Assembly (NCBI GenBank): GCA_005784505.1
Contig: VCAZ01000012.1
Location: forward strand, 1,925,511-1,989,510
Length of the DNA stretch: 64,000 bases
Reading direction: 5' to 3'
From: Bagarius yarrelli
Lineage: Eukaryota; Chordata; Actinopteri; Siluriformes; Sisoridae
Below the pieces are notes generated by a model. It saw only the letters and a program-made list of their open reading frames with translations. It had not been told where the DNA came from and made no database searches. The number at the start of each line of letters is the position of its first letter. Positions within the stretch are counted from its first letter, which is position 1. Position numbers and translations under genes: made by a program. Shown here one piece after another: positions 55,666 to 64,000 of this stretch.

Positions 55666-56300
55666 AGGTCCATTGATTGTAAACCATTACCTTATCAATA
55701 CAGGGTGGGGAGGATTGGCAGGGCAACCCCTAGCCACCCTCAGGGGGCTAAAATACCACCTCCCCCCGGTCCCCCCCCATCAATCAATTAACGCTAGTAA
55801 AGGGATCTGTCCTCTGCAGGCTTACTGCACTGTAATGCAATCTGTCCTCTGCCCCTCCATGAGAAACGATCCTCCCAGAGTTACTGCACAGATAACAGGC
55901 TACATAAGGGGCAATTACATCACCATCAGCAGCCAAACACCACAACCACTCACACCACAGATGGACAGCATAAGACAAAAAAATCGTCTTAAAAAATGTG
56001 TCTAATCATTGATTTGTAAAATTAACTCAGTCAATATTTTATATACCATAGCATTCCTGAATACTTCATTCTGTTGGTCAGAATTTTAAAACTGACAAGT
56101 GACACTAGTAGTAGTTCCATCTATAATTTATATCACATGCTGTAATGCAATGCTTTGCTATTTTTTTTCTGTGAGGGCAGCAAATTGTTCCTTTTTTTAA
56201 TAGTGGGTGGGTCGGTCTGTTGATGATAAAAAAAAATTTATTGCCTCCTAACGCTGGATTAGTCGATTTATTTAAATCATTACTCTCCACTTTTGGTTAA
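55666..56300. other. Probable decayed transposon, unclassified
   Basis: 55700-55770 is C-rich (GGCAACCCCTAGCCACCCTC). TCTGTCCTCTGC occurs twice (55807 and 55841), suggesting internal duplication. Texture is of an old element, but no end or frame can be matched. Confidence 0.3.
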
Positions 56301-56640
56301 ATTTCCAATTTTAAATCACATTTGGCCATTTTGTCGTCTCGTTATATCTTAATGGTTGCATGTGGTAGCCCTGATCATCACCATGGAAATATGCAGTTCG
56401 GTTAGTGGGAATCTAACAAACTAACAAATAATGAAGTCGTGATAGTTTAAAGCACTTTCTTATCATACAGACATGATCTAAGTAGACGGCATAAGTTACC
56501 CCCAATGTGGGGGTGGTCTGTACCAGCTCGGGGTATAGTTTCGGATCCCTGTGTTTCTGTAGGAACTTAAAATAAAATTACAAGGTTGATCAGATAAGTG
56601 GAGAGAAAGAGAGAGAGACAGAAAGAGAGAGAGAGAGATT
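56301..56640. other. Intergenic unique sequence
   Basis: GA-rich run at 56601-56638. Otherwise nothing. Confidence 0.4.
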
Positions 56641-56945
56641 ATACTTTACGTCGTCACTGGAACTCCAAAATCCCTGTGCCCAAAACCCCCAAAACCTTCT
56701 CTGTGAAGACATGCCAGAATCACACTTAAACCACTACACATTAAAAAGTTCCCTTAGTGGGAAACTTGCAATAGGGAAGGGGCATAAGGATGCAACATGC
56801 AGGTATTGGGACCGGACCTCACTGAACCCCTTTGAAATGAATTTACCACCGACTCACTAATACATTGTACGGCATAAACGAAACCCCCAGCACATGACAC
56901 AATCTAGTGGAGTTATTATAGGAGAAAGAGTAGACATTCTAGTCA
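56640..56945 (+). mobile_element. Tc1/mariner-type remnant, heavily decayed
   Basis: CCCTGTGCCCAAAACCCCC, GAAGACATGCCAGAATCAC, CTGAACCCCTTTGAAATGAA and ACACAATCTAGTGGAG follow the order of the Tc1-type remnant at 31995-32330. Confidence 0.6.
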
Positions 56946-57560
56946 AGGGCTATATTAAAAGTCATCCATCCAAACCAGCAATATTCTGCCACTTTCCCCT
57001 ATTTTCCTCATACGTAACATGTTGACGGAGTTACACAGCCTTAATAACATCTACCGGGATATTGACTGGTTATACCCTCTCCTGCCTCAATGCTCTCTGT
57101 CAATAACACCACACTTCACTTTTGGCTACAGTAACAGAACACACTACTCCTAATCTGTGTGTGTTGATTTTATATAGTGTCCCCCTGAACTGCTAATGGG
57201 TGGTATGGACCGAATAGATTGGCTGTGATGTTTCTGAGACCAGCGCAACTCATTTTAAACCCCTTCTCTTTGCTGACCTTCGAGACTGTGCTAATAAAGG
57301 CTACTGTAATATCAGCACAAAGCAAGCGCCAAACATGATCTTGTGTGTGTGTGTGTGTGTGTTTGTTTTGTGTGTTTTTGGTGTGTGATACAGTAATCAC
57401 TAACACAACATACTCCGTGTTACTCTTATTTTAAAATTAAATATCAGTTAATACAAATAAATCTCACGTACATAATCTTAGAAATAACCACATACGCACT
57501 TTACAGTGTGTACTGTCATACTGCAACCAAGCATTTATTTATTCATACATAACACACTTA
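56946..57560. other. Intergenic unique sequence
   Basis: (GT)n at 57343-57362. Nothing else recognised. Confidence 0.4.
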
Positions 57561-57564
57561 TCTT

Positions 57565-57790
57565 TCATCTAATCTATTAATCTAATCTAATCTAATCTAA
57601 TTTTAATATAACAAATGATAAATTTAATACCTAATGCATTCTAATCTAATTCAATCCAATCCAATCAATCAAATGCATTTAATCTAAACAATACGACTTT
57701 ATGCTACCGAATCTATCTAATCTAATCTAATCTAATCTAATACAATCTGTATCCAATCTATCCAATCCAATCTAATGTATCCAATTCATT
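57565..57790. repeat. (AATCT)n / (AATCC)n pentanucleotide array, left part
   Basis: TCTAA and TCCAA pentamers, partly degenerate. Continues at 58141-58245 after an inserted repeat. Confidence 0.88.
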
Positions 57791-57794
57791 AATT

Positions 57795-58140
57795 AATTCA
57801 TCTTCTAAACCCAATTATTTCATAATTCGGGGTCACAGGGATCTGCTGGAGTCTATCCCACGTGTTTGAAGGGCAAAGGCAGGAGGGGACACCCTGGACA
57901 GGTCGCCAGCCCATCACAGGGTCACAGACACACTCACACTCACTCGCACTCCTATGGGCAATTTGGAATCACCAATCAATCTAACATACATGTTTTTGGA
58001 CTGTGGGAGAAAACCGACGAACCCCGAGTAAAAACACACAAACACAGGGAGAATATGCAAAACTTCACACAGAAAGGAAATCGAACCTGGGACCTTCTTG
58101 CTGCTGTGAGGCAACAGTGCTAACCACTAAACCATCGTGC
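57795..58140 (+). mobile_element. Teleost interspersed repeat inserted into the pentanucleotide array
   Basis: Recognisable order: GGGGTCACAGGGATCTGCTG, CACCCTGGACAGGTCGCC, AGCCCATCACAGGGTCAC, TTTTTGGACTGTGGGAG, ATCGAACCTGGGACCTTC, GTGCTAACCACTAAACCATC. This is one of the commonest fish dispersed repeats. I leave the class open. Confidence 0.8.
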
Positions 58141-58245
58141 TATCCAATCCAATCCAATCCAATCTAATTTAATCCAAGTCAATCTAATCTAAGCCTCTCT
58201 AACTAGTTCATTCTAATGGTCTAATCTGATCTAATACAATCTGTA
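58141..58245. repeat. (AATCC)n / (AATCT)n array, right part
   Basis: Resumes with TATCCAATCCAATCC directly after the inserted element. Confidence 0.85.
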
Positions 58246-58384
58246 TGGACTATTAAACAGATATCATATTGGTCATATTGATATCATTATTAGTGCTTGG
58301 ACATGGCATTTTAATAAGGAATAATGTTTTTTATGTTTGTCCTTCACACTTTTCCATTAGATTGTGTTATGTGACTGTGAGGAT

Positions 58385-59095
58385 TTGTTTATTCTGCTAC
58401 AATAGTATTAGGTCTGGGGTTCAGTCTGTGTTCCAGTCCATCCCAGAGGTGTTTAGTGGGGTTGGGTCAGGACTCTGGGCTGGACAATTGAGTTTCCCTT
58501 CAAGAAGTTTAGCTGCATCTAAAATCCTTGGGAACGCCCTCTTATAACCTTTGCCCTAAAGCACTTGTGTAATCTAACCAATCAGAAAGCATTACATAAC
58601 AGGCGGGGGATGTTAATGATCAGGAAATAATGCTATATAAAGTTGAGCAGCAGCGCACCTTGGTGAGCTCTTTTTTTTCCGACACACCCCCTCAGCGACT
58701 GTTTGGGAATTCGGAGAGGGGCAGTCATTCACTGTTAGGCACTTTTAGAGGCTTATAGGCCTTATGGCAGCAGCATCCAACATGATACCTTCTGGCCTTT
58801 TGATACCTTTACCTCATGGCGTATTCTACCAGGTGTATGGTGGCCTCCAGGGCCTTGGAATTAGGGATATCCCTACAACTCCATGATCCAGGGTTTTTTG
58901 TCAATGGCCCTGCAGTGTTCTGGCAATGTGGGTACGTGTTTCAAGCATTTTAACGCAGCTCAGGTTACTGTAAGAACATAATCTAGGGACATTTTTTTAT
59001 AAAAACCAGAACACAGCATGTCATCATGAAGCTCCGGGGCTTCGTGCACAGGGGCATTGTCATACTGGAACAGGGTTTTGAATGGAATGCATGCA
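58385..59095 (-). mobile_element. Tc1/mariner-type remnant split by an insertion
   Basis: On the minus strand the FQYDNAPVHEAP-like motif (59075-59040) is followed at 58525 and below by the region encoding the SPDLNP-LWDELE end (CCATCCCAGAGGTGTTTAGT complement). In the intact-order copy at 31995-32330 these parts lie about 100 bp apart; here about 550 bp separates them. Confidence 0.7.
58525..58995 (+). mobile_element. Insertion with CCAAT and TATA boxes, LTR-like
   Basis: About 470 bp unrelated to Tc1. CCAAT at 58578-58582, TATATAAAG at 58634-58642, then GAGCAGCAGCGCACC. This is promoter architecture expected of an LTR or other retroelement. Ends and target duplications are not resolved. 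Confidence 0.4.
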
Positions 59096-59235
59096 GGCAC
59101 CATAAGCCAGTGGGGAAAGTGCAGCAACAGGGTTGTGTTGGGAAATGTTAATGCAGCTGCATTCGGAATCATCAATAGATAATAATATGCATGCTTCTAA
59201 TATTGTAAAGGACAAACTGACAGAACTGTGTGAAA

Positions 59236-59415
59236 TTACATTTACATCTACAGAGAGCAATTCCTATTTACAGTATGTTATTTATCTAACTGAGCAGTTC
59301 AGGATTGAGGGTCTTGTTCAGGGGCCCAGCAGTGGTAGATCGGCAGTGCTGAAAATTGAACCCATGATCTTCCAAACAGCAGGTCAACACCCTAACCATT
59401 GAGCTACCACTTCTC
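59236..59415 (-). mobile_element. tRNA-derived SINE
   Basis: Middle GGTCTTGTTCAGGGGCCCAG and tRNA half CACTTCTCACAAC with GAGCTACC. Tail decayed. Confidence 0.82.
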
Positions 59416-60100
59416 ACAACATGTAAGGAAAAGGACGGATTGTCTTCGATTTGTTTGAAATTGTTATACAAATTTGTCACAAATAGAATTGAAAACACAA
59501 TTTGTAAAACATTCTAATGATTAAAATTGTACTAAATTTAAAAAAAAAGTACAATTTTAGTCTTAAAAAGACTTTTAATATTTTAGTCTTAAAAAGACTT
59601 TGAAGACTTTTAAGTATTAGAAACAGACTGCTAAACGGTAACCCCGACAAATAAGTTCCACTTTAGACCTCAGATGAACTTGCATGTTTTTCTAATTTTC
59701 TGAGGGACGCTGCACATTTCTTTATATATAATATTCAGTCCCAATGTTCTCAAGAGTGCACCCTTCTTTAGAGTCCTTTAATTAGAGATAAGAACGAGGT
59801 GGCAGCTTTAATGGAGTCGTCCAACACAGAAAGCACTTAATGAACGTGCACCAGGCTTTACAAATACTCAGTGAACTCTGTGTGTGTGTGTGTGTTTTTA
59901 TGCTAATCTCCAACTCCGTCTGTAAATTATTGATGTACAGTAGGCCAGTGAAGAGCCAAGTAGATGCTGCATTGCATTGCAAGCACACATAAACGCAGAT
60001 ACAAGATAACTTATATATACCCTATAATGAGTATTGTTACACATAAAAACAAGCGTGTTTGACAAGCATAATAACGGCTCTTCTGTACAATATGCATGAA
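59416..60100. other. Intergenic; possible conserved block 59765-59880
   Basis: TCCTTTAATTAGAGATAAGA and GCACTTAATGAACGTGCACC are homeodomain-type and repeat-free. The palindromic phrase TCTTAAAAAGACTTT occurs twice near 59558-59605. Confidence 0.35.
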
Positions 60101-60103
60101 TAA

Positions 60104-60180
60104 ACTATATATATATAATATATATATATATATCTATATATATATATATAAAATTCTAAATATAATATTATATATATATT
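60104..60180. repeat. (TA)n microsatellite
   Basis: TA-rich with CT and A interruptions. Confidence 0.9.
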
Positions 60181-60700
60181 CTTCATAGCAGTGTCAACAA
60201 CTTCCCCAGTTTCTCTTCCATGAGACCAATAGGCTAAACTTTCTGTTCATGCTCCAACAGTGCAGCTAAGGAGCTGATTATAAAGACAGGAAGTGCTACA
60301 GGAAGTAGCTGGTCCACTGCTTTTTACTGTAGCTCATGACGATGGGAATAAACAACGAGCGGTATTCCCATCGCTTGTGAGGTTCGATCCTATCGATGTT
60401 ATCTGGCAGTTAGGGCAAGGCTTTGGAACAGCCTGTCGAAGATGCTCCAGTTCCAAATAATTTGGGTATTGATCATGTCCATCATCCACCAACTGAGGCT
60501 TTGCTACCTCAAACCGCTTTTGTGTAGAGATAAATGAGGGCAGGGAAACCTGATGAATTCACAGTCTGGACAATAGACTATTTTAATGTTAACAGTAACA
60601 CAAAGATTTTCTAGAATGGCCTTTATCCATTCTTTATAAATTCTTTATATAACTCTTTTCATAATACAAATTTAATTATAGCAGGACTCAACCTGTGAGG
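60181..60700. other. Intergenic unique sequence
   Basis: Contains GATGGGAATAAACAACGAGC and its near reverse complement GCGGTATTCCCATCGC around 60340-60376. No gene. Confidence 0.4.
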
Positions 60701-60714
60701 ACGACGGTTAACAA

Positions 60715-61290
60715 ATGTAACAAAACTCTGACAAGAACAAGGTAGGATGACAAAAAAATCCCAAGACGAGACAACTTAACAACACAGACATGATATAACA
60801 ACATAAGAACAACCAAACAAAACAACTATAACAAAACAATCCAACACAACCATGATAATACAACATAACATCAACATAACAACAAAAGCATAACAAAACA
60901 ACTTTAAAAAACAGCAATGACAAAACAACCTAACAACACAACTATGACGAGACAACATAACATCAGCCTAACAACACAACCAAAACAAAGCAGTCATGGC
61001 AAAACAACCTAATAATTAAACCATAACAAAAGCAATCTAGCATCAATCTAACAACACAACCATGACAAAACAACCTAACAACAATAATGAAATAACATAA
61101 CATTATCTTAACAACACAACCATAACAAAACCACAACAAATCAAGCTAACATGACAACACAATGGTACAGCACAAGTGTAACAACACAACCCTGACAAAA
61201 CAACAGTAACAAGACAAGCACAAGAACACCACCATGACAACACAACCTAACAACACAACTGTACAACATTAGCAAAGTAATACAAACTCA
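60715..61290. repeat. A/C-rich minisatellite (AACAACACAACCATGACAAA type)
   Basis: Loosely repeated units of about 25-35 bp, AACAACACAACCATAACAAA followed by ACAACCTAACATC. Minus-strand frames through it are Cys/Val/Leu-rich by-products. Confidence 0.85.
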
Positions 61291-61299
61291 CACTTTTCA

Positions 61300-61385
61300 C
61301 CGTTACTACATTTTGTGTAAAGCTGCTTTGAGACAATGTCTGTTGTGAAAAGCGCCAAACAAAGAAAATTCAATCGAAATTAAAT
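61300..61385 (+). repeat. Teleost interspersed repeat, 3' end
   Basis: GTAAAGCTGCTTTGAGACAA, GTCTGTTGTGAAAAGCGCC and then AAACAAAGAAAATTC. Same family as 19640-19875. Confidence 0.75.
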
Positions 61386-61642
61386 GAAACAACTATACAA
61401 TATAAACAGACCAAATGAACTAACAGTTTAATATCAACATGACAACGCAACGACAACAACATTACCAGGATATAACAACCAGGACAGCACAACTAGGACA
61501 ACAACAACAACCTCTGATATAAAAGCTGAACTTTCCAGTGGCGTAACAATTCATCTGCTTTATCAATGGAATCAGAGCGCCGACTCAGCAGTCCGGGTTT
61601 CTGGGCTACCGAAGAGAACTGATAAAAAGGAAACAGGTTTAT

Positions 61643-61645
<3 letters not shown>
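61386..61645. other. Intergenic, A/C-rich start then unique
   Basis: Minisatellite wording persists to about 61510. 61525-61640 is unique. No gene. Confidence 0.4.

Positions 61646-61688
<43 letters not shown>
61646..61688. repeat. (CA)n microsatellite
   Basis: Uninterrupted CA. Confidence 0.95.
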
Positions 61689-61689
<1 letters not shown>

Positions 61690-61714
61690 AGAATGCTGTT
61701 TAATGTCCCCTATT

Positions 61715-61875
61715 TCACATTCCAGCATTTGGCAGATGGCGTCATCCAGAGTGATTTTTTAAACTGAGCAGTTGAGGGTTGAGGGCCTTTCTCAGGGGCC
61801 CAGCAGTGACAGTAATCTTATGATTAGCGGTCAGTACTTAAAAACCACTGAGCTTCCCACTTCCCTAAACTTAAA
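61715..61875 (-). mobile_element. tRNA-derived SINE
   Basis: Tail complement GCATTTGGCAGATGGCGTCA, middle GGGCCTTTCTCAGGGGCCCA, tRNA half ending CTTCCCACTTCCC. Confidence 0.85.
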
Positions 61876-62064
61876 TTAGGTAAAAGTTAAAGTTTATAAA
61901 AGCGGCAGAAAGACATCCTCGTTTACTCTGTTATTCAATCTAAAGGTCCCTCAAGGGTAAATAAAAAAAACACTCCACAACCACACCCCCCGACATAAAA
62001 AAGAAAGAAAAAAACCCACAATTACGTATTTAAAATGCACCAAAATATTACAAGTTGAAGAAAG

Positions 62065-62121
62065 TAACACACACACACACACAGAACACAAACACACACA
62101 CACACAGACACCAGACACAGA

Positions 62122-62178
<57 letters not shown>

Positions 62179-62282
62179 AAACACACACACATACACTCAT
62201 GTATAACACATTAAACATATTGTCTTTTGTTGGTGTGTGTATGGGAGGTGTGTGCTTACTTTCTCTAAGGAGCCTTATCTTC

Positions 62283-62318
<36 letters not shown>

Positions 62319-62625
62319 ATGTATAACACATTATACATATTTTCTTGCTGTGTCTGTATGAAAGGTGTGTGTATGAAGTATGTCTTTGTGTGTGTGTGTA
62401 TGTCTTACTTTTTCTGAGGAGCCTTATCTAATTTCCAGCACACACACACACACACACACTCACACACACACACACACACATAAAAAAAACACAATGTGTG
62501 TGTGTGTGTGTTTACTTTCTCTAAATAGAACTCACCTGATTTTTATCACAACAACATTTAGAACCCACACACACACAAACATATATCACACATATACACT
62601 TTTTTCTTACTGTGTGTGTGTGTGT
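62065..62625. repeat. Compound (CA)n array with tandemly duplicated spacer
   Basis: Spacer blocks with CTCATGTATAACACATTA and GGAGCCTTATCT at 62196-62285 and 62317-62440 alternate with CA runs; shorter relatives follow at 62480-62555 and 62560-62625. Unit about 120-155 bp including its CA run. Confidence 0.85.
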
Positions 62626-62683
62626 GTTGTGCTGGGAATCAGATGAGTTCTCCTCTGCAGTCATTAACAGAGTAGCACAAGGT

Positions 62684-62685
62684 CA

Positions 62686-62724
<39 letters not shown>

Positions 62725-62925
62725 TAAATATCTTGGAGAGGCCACATTTAATCAATAACGGAAAAACAGAGATGCTTCTTCACAACGGCTGCATTTAAGA
62801 CCGATTCAGAACGAAAGAAACAAAAAATAACAAACAACAAATTAAACTGGATAAAGATTATTTTATTCTGATTCTTTAAATGTAGGTTAACAGCGCACAC
62901 ACACACACACACACACACACCTGAC
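62684..62925. repeat. (CA)n microsatellites
   Basis: CA runs at 62686-62721 and 62896-62921 around unique sequence. Confidence 0.93.
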
Positions 62926-63144
62926 TCCTTGATAAATGGCCTTGATAACTATGCTTTATAATCTCAGGCTTATTCATTTATAAATACATTTTATAAAACA
63001 GCACTTTAACTGCTACAAACTTTAGGAGGCGTGGCCTTAAGGGGCGGAGCCTCACACCACCTTACACATCACCTCACACCAGTCGTTTGCTGCATCTCAA
63101 ATCACATACTATTTATTTTGTTAAAAAATATGTTCTATGTAACT

Positions 63145-63665
63145 CAGTGGCGGATGCATTTTGGTCCCTGGGCCCCTCTTAATACCACCAGTATCACATC
63201 ACAATTATAGAAACCATCAATACTAAACAAACACACAATATAACACAGCGTGGAATTACAGACAGAGAGACATTTCACATATTGAGGATAAAAAACATTT
63301 CTAATAAAGCAGGAAACCCGTTAACACCAACTCCAAACCTCTACACTACAACCACAACTGTACCACATACAACATCTGGAGCAGTTCAGAATCAATATTT
63401 ATCCTAATATTAATATAACAAAACAAAAACATAAAAAATATATCATACATTTAAAGGCTGTAAGCCAGCGTGGGAAATGGTCTGGAAACTCTTTCTCGGG
63501 CTGAGGCAAGCTAGGTACCCTCAGGGTTAGCAGAACTCACGGTGTCTAACTCTGCCGTAAAAACAAATTTTTAGGTATGTTCAAGACTAAGTTACTTTCT
63601 TCTCCTTCGTCAGCCATTGTGGGCGTGAAAATGAAAATTCAACTGTACAACTCATTTAACTGTAG
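63145..63665 (-). mobile_element. hAT-like non-autonomous DNA element, copy 2 (inverted, truncated)
   Basis: Starts with CAGTGGCGGATG (63145-63156), matching the right end of copy 1. Body is the reverse complement of 42950-43460. On the minus strand a short frame starts MADEGEESNLVLNIPK, possibly the start of a decayed transposase. The far end is lost near 63665. Confidence 0.7.
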
Positions 63666-63719
63666 TTTTACTAACCAAATGTCGTTTTTATATAAAAATG
63701 TGCAATAACCTTTTACTCT

Positions 63720-63785
63720 CTTTACCCGCGTATTTCCTGATTCGGGGTTACAGGGATCTGCTGGAGTCTATCCTAGCCGTGTAGC
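63720..63785 (+). repeat. Fragment of the teleost repeat seen at 57795
   Basis: TTCGGGGTTACAGGGATCTG followed by CTGGAGTCTATCCTAGC. Confidence 0.7.
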
Positions 63786-63952
63786 TAAAACTTACTTCAA
63801 TCAAGACAAAATTTATAGAAGACTTTTTACAAAAAACAAGATATTATCCAGAAATAAGATTTTATTAACTCCGTATTGAGTTAAATGTCATTGTATGATA
63901 ATAAATACTCCTTAACCAAAGATCTGTCTAATGTGCTACACACTTGCTATTA

Positions 63953-64000
63953 GCTATATATATATATATAAATATCTATATATCTATATATATATATATA
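63953..64000. repeat. (TA)n microsatellite at the window end
   Basis: TA repeats with CTA interruptions, cut by the window edge. Confidence 0.9.

Noticed and set aside
4327..61875. Independent tRNA genes at the many tRNA-like boxes
   Set aside because: Each box pair is joined to the same SINE middle and tail and lacks an intact cloverleaf; no free-standing tRNA was found.

Overview
This is vertebrate nuclear DNA, almost certainly from a teleost fish. The evidence is spliced GT-AG genes, long CA/GT and polypyrimidine microsatellites, about 25 tRNA-derived SINE copies of a fish type, Tc1/mariner and hAT remnants, and dispersed repeats common in teleost genomes. The SINE set resembles that of catfishes and other otophysans, but the species cannot be fixed from the sequence.

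The window holds one complete protein-coding gene, rbm26, on the + strand from 6024 to 16805. I reconstructed 22 coding exons by hand. All junctions are GT-AG and the phases agree throughout. The spliced frame gives 1022 codons plus stop. The protein has an N-terminal PWI-like domain, an RS/RE-rich stretch, a CCCH zinc finger, a proline-rich segment, two RRMs separated by a predicted coiled coil and an RG-rich stretch, and an acidic tail. It is an RNA-binding factor of the nuclear poly(A) RNA decay (PAXT/exosome) branch. A 40-bp tandem repeat carrying TCTCGCGA lies upstream, and an AATAAA signal ends the gene at 17275-17280.

Positions 1-5600 hold no gene I can support: CT and GT microsatellites, a hexamer-based minisatellite (about 840-1245), decayed SINEs and small DNA-transposon remnants.

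Positions 17.4-64 kb (about 47 kb) form a gene desert. It contains polypyrimidine tracts, minisatellites with 33-, 30- and about 36-bp units, SINEs, Tc1 remnants with nested insertions, two inverted copies of a hAT-like element, one LINE 3' fragment, and a 2.7-kb pyrimidine tract with G-rich islands. Between them are islands of unique sequence with homeodomain/POU-like motifs that could be conserved enhancers. In human, RBM26 lies in a gene-poor interval between NDFIP2 and OBI1/POU4F1, so a regulatory desert here would be expected.

I found no CRISPR array, operon, rRNA or independent tRNA gene, and no previously undescribed gene system. The most useful leads are the duplicated promoter element, a CTCF-like motif in the last intron, one non-repetitive minus-strand ORF in the desert, the insertion with CCAAT and TATA boxes inside a Tc1 remnant, and the G-rich islands, which may be an assembly artefact.
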